Below are positions 38,284-47,342 of a stretch of DNA of 49,510 bases, one piece after another. The stretch is from the NCBI GenBank assembly GCA_021847835.1, contig JAJZPR010000009.1, positions 48,336 through 97,845 on the forward strand. Direction: 5' to 3'. This stretch comes from Pseudomonadota bacterium. Lineage in GTDB: Bacteria > Pseudomonadota > Gammaproteobacteria > Burkholderiales > Thiobacillaceae. Below the pieces are notes generated by a model that did not search any database, was not told the origin of the DNA, and saw nothing but the letters and a program-made list of their open reading frames with translations. The position numbers and the translations under genes were made by a program. Numbering within the stretch: position 1 is the first letter of the stretch; each line of letters opens with the position of its first letter.

Positions 38284-39162
38284 TCACTTCCGTTTGGCCC
38301 GAGGGTGCGCCGTGTCATATACCTTGGCCAGGTGCTGGAAGTCCAGGTGCGTATAGACCTGGGTGGTGCTGATGTTGGCGTGGCCGAGCATTTCCTGCAC
38401 CGCCCTGAGGTCGCCCGAGGATTGCAGCACGTGGGTGGCGAAGGAGTGGCGCAGCATGTGCGGGTGCACGTGCACGGGGAGCCCGGCCCTGACTGCCCAG
38501 CGATCGAGCCGCAGCGCGATCTGGCGCGTGGTCAGGCGGCCGCCGTTGCGGCTTACGAATACGGCTTTTTCTTCCGGCCTGGCCAGGCCATGGCGCGCGC
38601 CCAGCCAGGCGGCCAAAGCTTCCTGGGCCTTTGCGCCCACGGGCACGATGCGGGTCTTGCTGCCCTTGCCGGTGACGCGGGCTTCGCCTGACGACAAATC
38701 CAGTGCGTGAATGTCCAGTCCCGCGAGCTCGGCGAGGCGCAGGCCGGAGGAATAGAACAGCTCGAACATGGCCTTGTCGCGGACTTCCAGCGCATCCTCG
38801 GGGGCGCGGTCCAGCAGCTGTGCGCAGGCGTCGGGCGAGAGCGCTTCCGGCAGGGCGCGCCGCGCCTTGGGCGGGCGCAGGTCGGCGCAGGGGTTGTTCG
38901 CATAACCCAGACGCTTGCAGGCGAAGCGGTAGAAGCCGCGCCAGGCGGAAAGCCGGCGCGCCAGGCTTTTGGCCGACAGGCCCTGGCCATGCAGGCGCGC
39001 GATGAAGTGGCGGATCAGGTTGCTGTCGAGCGTCTGCAAGTCGGTGCCTTGCGCCAGCTCGATCAGGCTGGCGAGGTCGCGCCGGTAGTTCTCCACCGTA
39101 TGCGCCGACAGGCGCCGCTCGGCGGCGAGGTGAGCCAGATACCGTTCGACATCCTTGTGCAT
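38284..39162 (-). CDS. xerC: Tyrosine recombinase XerC
   Basis: Resolves chromosome dimers at dif together with XerD. The 292-aa protein has an N-terminal SAM-like core-binding domain (VERYLAHLAAERRLSAHT) and a catalytic domain with R142 (SSGLRLAEL), K166 (TGKGSKTR), H235, R238 (HPHMLRHS), H261 (LGHANIS) and nucleophile Y270 (TQVYTH). The ATG at 39162 is the family start; 28 upstream in-frame codons lie in repeat DNA. It sits in the dapF-DUF484-xerC order known from other proteobacteria. The gap to DUF484 carries a CACAGAG repeat element. Confidence 0.95.
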   Translation of the reverse strand: MHKDVERYLAHLAAERRLSAHTVENYRRDLASLIELAQGTDLQTLDSNLIRHFIARLHGQGLSAKSLARRLSAWRGFYRFACKRLGYANNPCADLRPPKARRALPEALSPDACAQLLDRAPEDALEVRDKAMFELFYSSGLRLAELAGLDIHALDLSSGEARVTGKGSKTRIVPVGAKAQEALAAWLGARHGLARPEEKAVFVSRNGGRLTTRQIALRLDRWAVRAGLPVHVHPHMLRHSFATHVLQSSGDLRAVQEMLGHANISTTQVYTHLDFQHLAKVYDTAHPRAKRK

Positions 39163-39182
39163 GTTGAAAAAGCCTAATTCAA

Positions 39183-39304
39183 GCCACGGAGGGCACAGAG
39201 AACACAGAGCGGACCTTTGAAAAATTCCGTTTTCTGTTTTGCACAAGTTTCCGGGAAACGGCAGGGCAGCTCCATTTGTCTGTGACCTCTGTGTTCTCTG
39301 TGGC
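39183..39304. repeat. Intergenic inverted repeat, CACAGAGAACACAGAG class
   Basis: GCCACGGAGGGCACAGAGAA and following (39183-39209) pairs with CTCTGTGTTCTCTGTGGC (39287-39304) around a ~77-base unrelated loop. Same family as 28008-28139. Confidence 0.82.
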
Positions 39305-39319
39305 TCGCCTTTTCCGGTT

Positions 39320-39958
39320 TCAGCCCAGCCGCGTCAGCGCGGCGCCGACGAGCTGGCCCAGGCGGGAGAGATAGAGCGTGCCCATTTCCGGATAAAAGCG
39401 TTTGGGGTCCTCCGAAGCCAGCACCAGCAGGCCCACGGTGCGCTCGCCGCGCAGGGGGATGGCGGCGAAGGATTTCAGATGGGCGGCGGCTTCGCCGAAC
39501 CACTCCTTGGCTTCCTCATGGCGCAGGGCGCCGCAGGAAGGATGCATCTGCGTCTCGACTTCGTTCCTGAGTTTGTCGCTCACCGTTTGTTCCGGCGTGT
39601 TCCAGATGCGGATGGCGTGGTGCGGCACCGCGAAGCCCTCCCTGAGATGGCGGTCGAGCGCGGCGAACAGGGCGGGCAGATCGCGCGCCGCCACGATGTC
39701 CAGGGTCAGGCGGTGCATTTTTTCCGAAATGCTGTCGTTCTCCTCGCCGAAGTGGATGAGTTCGGTAAGCTTGCCTTCCAGCAGTTGCACCTTGTCGCGC
39801 ATGGACAGTACCTGGCGCTCGGTGATGGAAATCGCGTGCGTGCCGTGCGGATGGGTGATGCTGAGCGTGGTGAGCAGGTCCGGAAACTGGTTGAAAAAGT
39901 CCGGATGGCTGGTCAGGTAATTCGCCACCAGGGCGGGATCGGTTACGGTCTCCATCAA
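39320..39958 (-). CDS. DUF484 family GAF-like protein
   Basis: A 212-aa cytosolic protein. Its N-terminal part ([19 protein letters not shown]) and coiled-coil stretch ([20 protein letters not shown]) are diagnostic of DUF484. The C-terminal half is GAF-like, ending [19 protein letters not shown]. Function unknown; the gene is conserved between dapF and xerC. Its ATG overlaps the dapF stop by four bases. Confidence 0.88.
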   Translation of the reverse strand: MMETVTDPALVANYLTSHPDFFNQFPDLLTTLSITHPHGTHAISITERQVLSMRDKVQLLEGKLTELIHFGEENDSISEKMHRLTLDIVAARDLPALFAALDRHLREGFAVPHHAIRIWNTPEQTVSDKLRNEVETQMHPSCGALRHEEAKEWFGEAAAHLKSFAAIPLRGERTVGLLVLASEDPKRFYPEMGTLYLSRLGQLVGAALTRLG

Positions 39959-40785
39959 ATCTCCAGTATGCCTTCGAATACGGTTTCGGCCGGGCCGGTC
40001 ATCATCACCGGCTGGCCTTCAGCCTGCCATTCTATGGTCAAAATGCCGCCGCGGGTTTCCACGTCGACGCGCGCATCCAGCAGGCCGCGCATGATGCCGG
40101 CCACCACCGCGGCGCAGGCGCCGGTGCCGCAGGCCAGCGTCTCGCCCGCGCCGCGTTCGTACACGCGCAGCCTGATATGCGCGCGGTCGATGACTTGCAT
40201 ATAGCCCGCGTTCACCCGCTGCGGAAAGCGCGAATGGCGCTCGATCAGCGGGCCCTGGCTTTGGACGGGCGCGGCGTCGACATCGCCCACCACCTGCACG
40301 GCATGCGGGTTGCCCATGGACAGCGCGCTGATGATGATTTTGCTGCCGCCCGCTTCGAGTTCGTAAACCGGCTGGCGCGTGGGCGCATCAAAGGGAATGT
40401 CGGCCGGCTCGAAGCGCGGCGCGCCCATGTTGACCGTCACGCGGCCATCGCTTTCCAGGCGAGGCTCGATCAAGCCGCTTCGGGTCTCGACCGTGATCGC
40501 GGTTTTTGTGGTCAGCCCCTTGTCGACCACGAAGCGCACGAAGCAGCGCGCGCCGTTGCCGCACTGCTCGACCTCGCCGCCGTCGGCGTTGAAGATGCGG
40601 TAGCGGAAATCGGCGGCGGGGCTTTGCGCCTTTTCGACCAGCAGCAGCTGGTCGCAGCCCACGCCGAAATGGCGGTCCGCGATATGGCGGATCTGCGCCG
40701 GGCTCAGGCTGACGGACTGGCCGATGCCGTCGATGACCACGAAGTCGTTGCCGGCGCCGTGCATTTTGGTGAATTTCAGTTTCAT
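39955..40785 (-). CDS. dapF: Diaminopimelate epimerase
   Basis: Converts LL- to meso-diaminopimelate for lysine and peptidoglycan synthesis, 276 aa. The catalytic cysteine pair is C75 (QCGNGARC) and C219 (LACGTGAC). The start [16 protein letters not shown] is canonical. It overlaps both neighbours by four bases (CoA-binding protein upstream, DUF484 downstream), so the cluster is one coupled transcript. Confidence 0.97.
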   Translation of the reverse strand: MKLKFTKMHGAGNDFVVIDGIGQSVSLSPAQIRHIADRHFGVGCDQLLLVEKAQSPAADFRYRIFNADGGEVEQCGNGARCFVRFVVDKGLTTKTAITVETRSGLIEPRLESDGRVTVNMGAPRFEPADIPFDAPTRQPVYELEAGGSKIIISALSMGNPHAVQVVGDVDAAPVQSQGPLIERHSRFPQRVNAGYMQVIDRAHIRLRVYERGAGETLACGTGACAAVVAGIMRGLLDARVDVETRGGILTIEWQAEGQPVMMTGPAETVFEGILEI

Positions 40786-41198
40786 GCCGTCATCAGATCA
40801 ACATAGTCCTTGTAAATGCAGCGGTCCATGACCACGCTGAGTCCCGCTTCGCGGGCCCTGAGCGCGGCGGCCTCGTTGACCACGCCTTCCTGCAGCCAGA
40901 TGGCAGGACATTTTATCCGCAGACAGGCCTCGGCGATTTCGGGCACGTGCTCCGGTGCGCGGAACACGTCCACGATATCGACAGGAAAAGGAATGTCATC
41001 CAGCTTCGCATAGGCCGGCTCGCCGAGGATTTCCGTCACCGCAGGCCGTACCGGCACGATGCGGAAGCCGAAGCGCTGCAGGTTGCGGGCGACGAAATGG
41101 CTCGGGCGATCGGCCCTGGGCGACAGTCCCAGCACGGCGATGGTGCGTGCCCTGGCGAGCAGTTCGCGGATTTCGGAGGCTTTCGGGTTCAGGAACAC
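40782..41198 (-). CDS. CoA-binding domain protein (YccU-like)
   Basis: A 138-aa Rossmann-fold protein of the CoA_binding_2 family. [18 protein letters not shown] is the nucleotide-binding start, and [18 protein letters not shown] and [14 protein letters not shown] follow. It binds CoA in solved homologues, but no biochemical function is established. It overlaps the GNAT gene upstream by 10 bases and dapF downstream by 4. Confidence 0.9.
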   Translation of the reverse strand: MFLNPKASEIRELLARARTIAVLGLSPRADRPSHFVARNLQRFGFRIVPVRPAVTEILGEPAYAKLDDIPFPVDIVDVFRAPEHVPEIAEACLRIKCPAIWLQEGVVNEAAALRAREAGLSVVMDRCIYKDYVDLMTA

Positions 41199-41692
41199 AG
41201 ATGCATCTCCAGCAAAAAATCGTCCATGACGAAGCCGTTGCCGATGTCGAGCACATGCTCACCATAAACCCGGAAGCCGTATCTTGCATAGGCCGTCAGC
41301 GCAGCGGCGTTGTATTTGTTCACGCGCAGCACGAGGCGAACAGCGCCGGCCTTGCGCGCGTGCGCGATCACCGCGTCCAGCAGGCGCCGGCCGATGCCCT
41401 GGCGCTGGTGTTCGGGGTGGACGTACAGCTTGTCGAGCTTCCATGCGCCCCCCGGCTCGTCGGGAAGGGCGTGGGCGAAGCCAAGCATCTTTCCTGCCTG
41501 CCTGGCGACGAGCCAGCACTGGTCTTTGATGCTTGCGCGGATGGCATCGGGGCGGTAGCGCCGGCCCAGCATGTAGTCGATCTGCGCGCGGCTGATGATG
41601 GCGGGGTAGTGGGCGTGCCATATCTCGTGGGCGAGCGCGGCCAGCGCCTCGGTCTCGTCTTCGGCCAAGGGCAGGATGGACACCTCAGTCAT
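41189..41692 (-). CDS. GNAT family N-acetyltransferase
   Basis: A 167-aa GCN5-related acetyltransferase. The acetyl-CoA loop is visible as HQRQGIGRRLLDAVIAHA (Q/R-x-x-G-x-G/A), preceded by the strand WKLDKLYVHPE and followed by LVLRVNKYNAAALTAYARYG. The substrate cannot be predicted. It overlaps the acyltransferase gene upstream by 8 bases. Confidence 0.88.
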   Translation of the reverse strand: MTEVSILPLAEDETEALAALAHEIWHAHYPAIISRAQIDYMLGRRYRPDAIRASIKDQCWLVARQAGKMLGFAHALPDEPGGAWKLDKLYVHPEHQRQGIGRRLLDAVIAHARKAGAVRLVLRVNKYNAAALTAYARYGFRVYGEHVLDIGNGFVMDDFLLEMHLCS

Positions 41693-42572
41693 AGAGGCCG
41701 GGTTCGCCCGCCGGCCGGGTCTTGAAGCGGCGGTGGGTCCACAGGTACTGCTCGGGCATCTCCAGCACGCGCTCCTCGATGAAGGCGTTCATGCGCCGGG
41801 TGTCGGCCTCGACGTCGCCACCGGGGAAGTTTTCCCACGCGGGATAAAACTTCAGCACATAGCCGCGGCCGCCCGGTAACTGCCGGGTCACGGCGGGCAG
41901 CACTTTCGCCCCGGCGACGCGGGCCAGCCGCGCAAGCGCCGGGATGGTGGCCGCGGGTATGCCGAAGAAGGGCACGAAAATGGACTCGCGCAGGCCCTGG
42001 TCCTGGTCGGGCAGGTAGTAGAACGGCAGGCCCGACTGGATGGCCTTGATCAGCGGCCGGATGCCTTCGTGGCGCGAGGCCAGCACCGCCTCGGTGAAGC
42101 GGGTGCGCGATTTCAGCAGGTAATGGTCGAGCACCGGGTTGCGCGAGCGGCTGTACATCGAAGCCACCCTGATTTCCGTGGACAGGCGCACGCCGCCCAT
42201 GTCGAGGCCGACGAAGTGGGGGGCAAGCAGGATGACGGGCAGGCCGCGGCAGGCGTCGAGGTGTTCGCGGCCTTCGATGCGGATGAGCTTGTCGAGACGC
42301 GCGGCCGGCGCCCAGATCAGCAGGCCGTGTTCGAGCGAGGCGCGCGTCGTGGCCTGGAAGTTCCTGCGGGCCAGGCGCCCGATTTCGGCGCGGCTCTTTT
42401 CCGGAAAGCACAGTTCCAGATTGCGGCGCGCCACCCGTTTGCGGCGCCGGGCAAGACGGTAGCCCAGCCAGCCCAGGGCATTGCCGGCTGCGGCTTGCAC
42501 GGAAAGCGGCAGCCAGTGGAACAGCCACAGGAAAAAGAACCCGAAGCGGGTGAAAAATTGCCCCGGGCTCAT
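41685..42572 (-). CDS. LpxL/HtrB-family lipid A acyltransferase, copy 1
   Basis: A 295-aa inner-membrane-associated acyltransferase, probably adding a secondary acyl chain to lipid A. An N-terminal hydrophobic anchor (FFFLWLFHWLPLSVQAAAG) is followed by the H-x4-D motif, H119 and D124 in LAPHFVGLDMGG. RNPVLDHYLLKSRTRFTE and YYLPDQDQG match the family. It is about 27% like the second copy upstream by eye and may have different acyl or position specificity. A 63/141-bp repeat array separates the two. Confidence 0.88.
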   Translation of the reverse strand: MSPGQFFTRFGFFFLWLFHWLPLSVQAAAGNALGWLGYRLARRRKRVARRNLELCFPEKSRAEIGRLARRNFQATTRASLEHGLLIWAPAARLDKLIRIEGREHLDACRGLPVILLAPHFVGLDMGGVRLSTEIRVASMYSRSRNPVLDHYLLKSRTRFTEAVLASRHEGIRPLIKAIQSGLPFYYLPDQDQGLRESIFVPFFGIPAATIPALARLARVAGAKVLPAVTRQLPGGRGYVLKFYPAWENFPGGDVEADTRRMNAFIEERVLEMPEQYLWTHRRFKTRPAGEPGLYD

Positions 42573-42578
42573 CGTTCG

Positions 42579-43022
42579 CCCCTCCCCCGCGTGCCGGGGC
42601 GGTTGGGAGGGGGCAATTCAGGGTTTGAGTCTGGCGTTTGCCCCTCCCCCGCTTGCCGGGGGGTGGAGGCGGAGGAGGCAAGGCCAACTGCTTGGCCTTG
42701 CCCCGCCGGAACGGGGCTGGCTTGCAAGCCAGTCCCTGGGCGGTTGGGAGGGGGCAATTCAGGGTTTGAGTCTGGCGTTTGCCCCTCCCCCGCTTGCCGG
42801 GGGGTGGAGGCGGAGGAGGCAAGGCCAACTGCTTGGCCTTGCCCCGCCGGAACGGGACTGGCTTGCAAGCCAGTCCCTGGGCGGTTGGGAGGGGGCAATT
42901 CAGGGTTTGAGTCTGGCGTTTGCCCCTCCCCCGCTTGCCGGGGGAGGTTGGGAGGGGGCAATTCAGGGTTTGAGTCTGGCGTTTGCCCCTCCCCCGCTTG
43001 CCGGGGGAGGTTGGGAGGGGGT
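42579..43022. repeat. Tandem repeat array of 141-bp and 63-bp units
   Basis: The motif GGTTGGGAGGGGGCAATTCA begins at 42601, 42742, 42883 and 42946, and a truncated copy at 43009. The spacings are 141, 141, 63 and 63 bp. The 141-bp form is the 63-bp unit plus 78 bp containing its own hairpins (AAGGCCAACTGCTTGGCCTT and CTGGCTTGCAAGCCAG). Both lengths are multiples of three, so frames stay open through it, but the coding potential is low-complexity. It fills the whole 460-bp gap between the two acyltransferase genes. Confidence 0.95.
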
Positions 43023-43032
43023 AAAGCGTCTT

Positions 43033-43899
43033 TCATCGCGGCGCGTCTTCCGGCGGCGGTTCCACGCCGCCCGGCTGCTTGTGGCGGTTGTAGCTCCACA
43101 TGTACTGCGCGGGCAGTTTGCGCGCCACGCGCTCGACTTCGCGGTTCAAGGCGGCGGCGGCCTCGCTGCGGCCCTTGGGCAGCGGCGCCTGGAGCGGGTC
43201 GAAATGAATGCGATAGCCGCGCCCCCAGGACAGGCGCTCTGCGTACACCATGAAGGGAACGGCGCCGGTGGACTGGATGAGCCGCACGGTCATGGTCGGA
43301 GTGTAGGCCCAGCGTCCGAAGAAGGGCGCCCACACGCCGTCGCCCAGGGTGGCGACCTGGTCGGGCAATACGCCGATGGCTTCGCCGCGCTTCAAGGCGC
43401 CGAGCAGGGCCTTGACCCCGGACAGGTCGGTGGGCACCAGTTTCGTCCGGCCGCGCTCGCGTCCCCGCCGCATCAGGCGGTCGACCGCTTCCTGTTTGGG
43501 CGGCTTGTACATGACGGTGAAGGGATGGCGCACGGTGATGTAGTGGTTGATGATCTCCCAGCAGCCGATATGCGGCGCCACCACCACCACGCCCCGGCCG
43601 GCTTGCAGGACCGCTTCGAACTGCTCCCAGCCGGGGGTTTCCTTCACCAGGCGCACGACTTTTTCCTGGGGGCGCAGCCAGACCGCGGCCAGTTCCATGA
43701 TGCCCTTGCCGGTTTCGCCGATGACCTGCCGCAGCAGCTTCGGATGGGATGCCAGCAGCCCGCTTTGCAGCAGATTGTTTTTCAGCCGGGGGCGATGGCG
43801 GCCGGGCGATAGCCAGATCAGCCAGCCGAGCACGATGCCCAGGCCGTGCAGGACGGGCAGCGGCAGCAGGGACAACAGGCGAAGCAGGGCGAAAATCAT
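43033..43899 (-). CDS. LpxL/HtrB-family lipid A acyltransferase, copy 2
   Basis: A 288-aa protein with an N-terminal membrane anchor (FALLRLLSLLPLPVLHGLGI). The acyltransferase motif H-x4-E is at H110 and E115 (VAPHIGCWEIIN). FTVMYKPPKQEAVDRLM and GVLPDQVATLGDGVW are typical of lauroyl/myristoyl acyltransferases. It is the upstream member of the pair and divergent from metK across 159 bp. The C-terminus ends close to the repeat array. Confidence 0.9.
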   Translation of the reverse strand: MIFALLRLLSLLPLPVLHGLGIVLGWLIWLSPGRHRPRLKNNLLQSGLLASHPKLLRQVIGETGKGIMELAAVWLRPQEKVVRLVKETPGWEQFEAVLQAGRGVVVVAPHIGCWEIINHYITVRHPFTVMYKPPKQEAVDRLMRRGRERGRTKLVPTDLSGVKALLGALKRGEAIGVLPDQVATLGDGVWAPFFGRWAYTPTMTVRLIQSTGAVPFMVYAERLSWGRGYRIHFDPLQAPLPKGRSEAAAALNREVERVARKLPAQYMWSYNRHKQPGGVEPPPEDAPR

Positions 43900-44058
43900 G
43901 CGGGTTGACGGGGTGAACGGGGTAACGGCACAATATTGCTTGCCGCCGAGTTAAAGCTGACAACTTGCGGGCGGGGTAAAAATACCGCTAAAGCGTCGAC
44001 GCTCCGAGTTTCCCCAGGGCCGATCGCGCTGTTCAGATTGGGGGAATACGGAGTCATC

Positions 44059-45222
44059 ATGCGGGAATATATTTTCACTTCCGAATCGGTATCCGAAGGC
44101 CATCCGGACAAGATGGCCGACCAGATTTCGGACGCCATTCTGGACGCGATTCTAACCCAGGACAAACATTCGCGCGTCGCCTGCGAGACCTTGCTCACCA
44201 CCGGCCTGTGCGTGGTGGCGGGCGAAATCACCACCAATGCCGTGGTCAACTACACCCAGGTCGCGCGCGACACCATCAAGCGCATCGGCTTCGACAGTTC
44301 CGAAGTCGGCTTCGATTACCACACCTGCGCGGTGATGACCGCGATCGGCAAGCAGTCGCAGGACATCGCCCAGGGCGTGAACGAAGGCGAGGGCCTGTTC
44401 CTCGACCAGGGCGCCGGCGACCAGGGCCTGATGTTCGGCTACGCCTGCAACGAGACGCCGCAGCTCATGCCGCTGCCGATCTATCTCGCCCACCGCCTGA
44501 CCCAGCGCCAGTCGGAACTCAGGAAGGACGGGCGCCTGCCCTGGCTCAGGCCCGACGCCAAGTCGCAGGTTTCCGTGCGCTACGTCGACGGCAAGCCGCA
44601 GCACATCGACACCGTCGTGCTGTCCACCCAGCACCACCCGGAAATCTCGCATGCCCAGCTGACCGAAGCGGTGATCGAGGAGATCATCAAGCCGGTGCTG
44701 CCCAAGGACATGCTCAAGGAGGACACCCGCTATCTCGTCAACCCCACCGGCCGCTTCGTGGTGGGCGGCCCCATGGGCGATGCCGGCCTCACCGGCCGCA
44801 AGATCATCGTCGACACCTACGGCGGCGCGGCTCCGCACGGCGGCGGCGCGTTCTCCGGCAAGGACCCTTCCAAGGTCGACCGCTCGGCCGCCTATGCCGC
44901 GCGCTACGTGGCCAAGAACATCGTGGCCGCCGGCCTCGCGGACAAATGCCTGGTGCAGGTGAGTTACGCGATCGGCGTGGCCAGGCCCACCTCGCTCATG
45001 GTGGAAACCTACGGCACCGGGAAAGTGCCCGAGCACAAGCTGGTGGAACTGATCGAGCAGCATTTCGACCTGCGGCCCAAGGGCATCATCCAGATGCTCG
45101 ACCTGCTGCGCCCGATCTATACCCGCACGGCTTCCTACGGCCATTTTGGCCGCGACGAGCCGGAATTTACCTGGGAAGCCACCGATAAGGCTGCTGTGCT
45201 TCGGGCATCCGCCGGAATCTGA
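44059..45222 (+). CDS. metK: S-adenosylmethionine synthetase
   Basis: Makes SAM from methionine and ATP, 387 aa. Family motifs: [20 protein letters not shown] (N-terminal ATP/methionine site), [12 protein letters not shown], the [20 protein letters not shown] loop, and [18 protein letters not shown]. The ATG at 44059 has GGAG 5 bases upstream and is preferred over a longer open frame. It starts the methyl-cycle block metK, small gene, ahcY, metF. I see no SAM riboswitch in the 159-bp leader. Confidence 0.98.
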   Translation: MREYIFTSESVSEGHPDKMADQISDAILDAILTQDKHSRVACETLLTTGLCVVAGEITTNAVVNYTQVARDTIKRIGFDSSEVGFDYHTCAVMTAIGKQSQDIAQGVNEGEGLFLDQGAGDQGLMFGYACNETPQLMPLPIYLAHRLTQRQSELRKDGRLPWLRPDAKSQVSVRYVDGKPQHIDTVVLSTQHHPEISHAQLTEAVIEEIIKPVLPKDMLKEDTRYLVNPTGRFVVGGPMGDAGLTGRKIIVDTYGGAAPHGGGAFSGKDPSKVDRSAAYAARYVAKNIVAAGLADKCLVQVSYAIGVARPTSLMVETYGTGKVPEHKLVELIEQHFDLRPKGIIQMLDLLRPIYTRTASYGHFGRDEPEFTWEATDKAAVLRASAGI

Positions 45223-45228
45223 TAGAAT
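45200..45228 (+). promoter_or_regulatory. Candidate promoter for the small gene after metK
   Basis: TTCGGG (45200-45205), a 17-base spacer and TAGAAT (45223-45228), overlapping the metK stop. Weak -35. Confidence 0.3.
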
Positions 45229-45262
45229 TCAGCGACTTAACCAATTTCGATTAGGAACCATC

Positions 45263-45406
45263 ATGGCCGAACGCAAACGCACCCGCCGCAACACCCTGGA
45301 ACGCCGTTGCCTGTCCAAATCTTTCAAGCGCCTGTTCAACGGCTCTTCCAAGACCGTGTTCAAGATGCTGGAAGGCGTCAAGCCGGTGAAGGGCAAGGCC
45401 GCGTAA
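45263..45406 (+). CDS. Small highly basic protein, unknown function
   Basis: A 47-aa protein starting [20 protein letters not shown] and ending VKPVKGKAA, with about a third of residues K or R. AGGA stands 8-11 bases before the ATG. It has no membrane segment. It lies between metK and the SAH riboswitch, on the same strand, with its own possible promoter. The composition would suit RNA or ribosome contact. I do not recognise a family, and a non-coding explanation cannot be excluded. Confidence 0.55.
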   Translation: MAERKRTRRNTLERRCLSKSFKRLFNGSSKTVFKMLEGVKPVKGKAA

Positions 45407-45416
45407 GTACCGAATT

Positions 45417-45508
45417 TTCCGAGGAGCGTTGCAGCCCGCCGACCCATCGGCGGGCCAGGCTCGGAAGGATGACGGCATCGCCCGTCATCCCGTCACAACG
45501 GCGCTCAC
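45417..45508 (+). ncRNA. S-adenosylhomocysteine (SAH) riboswitch
   Basis: All landmarks of the ahcY-linked SAH riboswitch are present. P1 is TTCCGAG (45417-45423) with CTCGGAA (45460-45466). The conserved GAGGAGCGTTGCA starts inside it. P2 is GCCCGCCGA / TCGGCGGGC (45434-45442, 45447-45455), then CAGGCTCGGA. A variable hairpin GGATGACGG / CCGTCATCC follows, then the conserved AACGGCGCTCAC, whose CGCTC can pair with GAGCG as the pseudoknot. It lies 40 bases before the ahcY start. In this class SAH binding turns expression on. Confidence 0.95.
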
Positions 45509-45548
45509 GTCACTTCTTTTAGGTTTGATTAGAGAAAAGGAGGGCGTG

Positions 45549-46967
45549 ATGAACGCCACGCTTAAATCCGCTTCACAACACGATTTTCACGTTGCCGACC
45601 TTCAGCTTTCCGGCTGGGGACGCAAGGAAATCGCCATCGCCGAAACCGAAATGCCCGGCCTCATGGCCATCCGCGAGGAATACGCGGCCGCGCAGCCCCT
45701 CAAGGGCGCGCGCATCACCGGCAGCCTGCACATGACCATCCAGACCGCGGTGCTGATCGAGACCCTGCAGGCGTTGGGGGCCGAGGTGCGCTGGGCCTCG
45801 TGCAACATCTATTCCACCCAGGATCATGCCGCCGCCGCGATCGCCGCCACCGGCACGCCGGTGTTCGCCTACAAGGGCGAGTCGCTCAAGGAATACTGGG
45901 ACTTCACCCACCGCATTTTCGAGTGGCCGGACAATGGCTACTCGAACATGATCCTCGACGACGGCGGCGATGCCACGCTTCTTCTGCACCTGGGCGCGCG
46001 CGCGGAAGCCGATGCCTCGGTGCTGAACCGTCCGGCCAGCGAGGAAGAGACTGCCTTGTTTGCCGCCATCAAGGCCAAGCTCGCGGTTGACGCCAAGTGG
46101 TATTCCACGCGCCTTTCGCACATCAAGGGCGTGACCGAGGAAACCACCACCGGCGTGCACCGCCTGTACCAGATGCACGAGCGCGGCGAGCTGAAATTTC
46201 CCGCCATCAACGTCAACGACTCGGTCACCAAGTCCAAGTTCGACAACCTCTATGGCTGCCGCGAATCGCTGGTGGACGGCATCAAGCGCGCCACCGACGT
46301 CATGGTCGCGGGCAAGATCGCCGTGGTGGCAGGCTATGGCGACGTGGGCAAGGGCTCGGCCCAGGCCTTGCGCGCACTTTCCGCCCAGGTATGGATTACC
46401 GAGATCGATCCCATCTGCGCGCTGCAGGCGGCGATGGAAGGCTATCGCGTGGTGACCATGGACTACGCCGCCGACAAGGCCGACATCTTCGTCACCGCCA
46501 CCGGCAACTTCCACGTCATCACCCATGAGCACATGGCCAGGATGAAGGACCAGGCCATCGTGTGCAACATCGGGCACTTCGACAACGAGATCGACGTGGC
46601 CTCGCTGGAAAAATACCAGTGGGAAGAAATCAAGCCGCAGGTCGATCATGTGATTTTCCCGGATGGCAAGCGGATTATTCTTCTCGCCAAGGGCCGCCTG
46701 GTGAACCTGGGCTGTGCCACCGGCCATCCCAGCTACGTGATGAGTTCCAGCTTCGCCAACCAGACCCTGGCGCAGATCGAACTGTTCACCCGGACCGACA
46801 AGTATCCGGTCGGCGTGTATACCCTGCCCAAGCATCTGGACGAGCACGTGGCGCGCTTGCAGCTGAAGAAGCTCAATGCCCAGCTGACCGAACTCACCGA
46901 CCAGCAGGCGGCCTACATCGGCGTGCCCAAGGACGGCCCGTACAAGGCGGACCACTACCGCTATTGA
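45549..46967 (+). CDS. ahcY: Adenosylhomocysteinase (SAH hydrolase)
   Basis: Hydrolyses S-adenosylhomocysteine to adenosine and homocysteine, relieving product inhibition of methyltransferases. It is 472 aa, the long bacterial form. The NAD-binding motif is [17 protein letters not shown], the substrate site contains [19 protein letters not shown], and the C-terminus is [11 protein letters not shown], which reaches into the partner subunit. AGGAGG lies 5-10 bases before the ATG at 45549; longer in-frame starts would lie in the riboswitch. Control is by the SAH riboswitch directly upstream. Confidence 0.98.
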   Translation: MNATLKSASQHDFHVADLQLSGWGRKEIAIAETEMPGLMAIREEYAAAQPLKGARITGSLHMTIQTAVLIETLQALGAEVRWASCNIYSTQDHAAAAIAATGTPVFAYKGESLKEYWDFTHRIFEWPDNGYSNMILDDGGDATLLLHLGARAEADASVLNRPASEEETALFAAIKAKLAVDAKWYSTRLSHIKGVTEETTTGVHRLYQMHERGELKFPAINVNDSVTKSKFDNLYGCRESLVDGIKRATDVMVAGKIAVVAGYGDVGKGSAQALRALSAQVWITEIDPICALQAAMEGYRVVTMDYAADKADIFVTATGNFHVITHEHMARMKDQAIVCNIGHFDNEIDVASLEKYQWEEIKPQVDHVIFPDGKRIILLAKGRLVNLGCATGHPSYVMSSSFANQTLAQIELFTRTDKYPVGVYTLPKHLDEHVARLQLKKLNAQLTELTDQQAAYIGVPKDGPYKADHYRY

Positions 46968-46988
46968 TCGACATCGAAGGAGCGTGCC

Positions 46989-47342
46989 ATGCGCCTGCTG
47001 CTGCTGTGGATTCTCAACGCCGTTGCGCTGCTCGCGGTGACGTGGCTTCTGCCGTCGATCCAGCTCGCCGGCTTCGGCTCGGCGCTCGTCGCCGCGCTGG
47101 TGCTTGGCTTCATCAACACGCTGGTGCGGCCTGTGCTGGCGATCCTCACGCTGCCGATCACGCTGCTGACGCTGGGCATCTTCTATCTGGCACTGAACGG
47201 GTTTCTGTTCTGGCTCGCCAGTGCGCTGCTGCCCGGATTCCATGTGCAGGACCTCGTGTCCGCCATGGTGGGCGCGATCCTGTATGGCGTGATTGCCTGG
47301 GCGCTGTCCGCGCTCGTTCCCGAAAAGCAGTCTGAAACATGA
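46989..47342 (+). CDS. Phage holin family (YvlD-like) membrane protein
   Basis: A 117-aa protein of four hydrophobic helices (LLLWILNAVALLAVTWLLP, then a GFINTLVRPVL loop typical of the DUF360/phage_holin_4_2 group, then two more). Despite the family name there is no phage context. The gene is commonly found between ahcY and metF in betaproteobacteria, with no proven link to methyl metabolism. GGAG stands before the ATG, and the stop overlaps the metF start by 4 bases. Confidence 0.88.
   Translation: MRLLLLWILNAVALLAVTWLLPSIQLAGFGSALVAALVLGFINTLVRPVLAILTLPITLLTLGIFYLALNGFLFWLASALLPGFHVQDLVSAMVGAILYGVIAWALSALVPEKQSET

Noticed and set aside
37913-38287. Proteins with KAKGKRQ or LLPFAFC repeats over the GGCAAAA array
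   Set aside because: They are translations of the heptamer array in frames that run out of neighbouring genes. There is no start signal or family.
42579-43022. CRISPR array
   Set aside because: The repeats are 63 or 141 bp and contiguous, without unique spacers, and no cas genes are present.
42481-43812. Long open frames on both strands through the 63/141-bp array
   Set aside because: They stay open because the unit lengths are multiples of three. The products are proline/glycine repeats joined to out-of-frame acyltransferase sequence.
43900-44058. SAM riboswitch upstream of metK
   Set aside because: I could not find the conserved core or helices of SAM-I, SAM-II or SAM/SAH classes in this 159-bp leader. 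A covariance search would decide.
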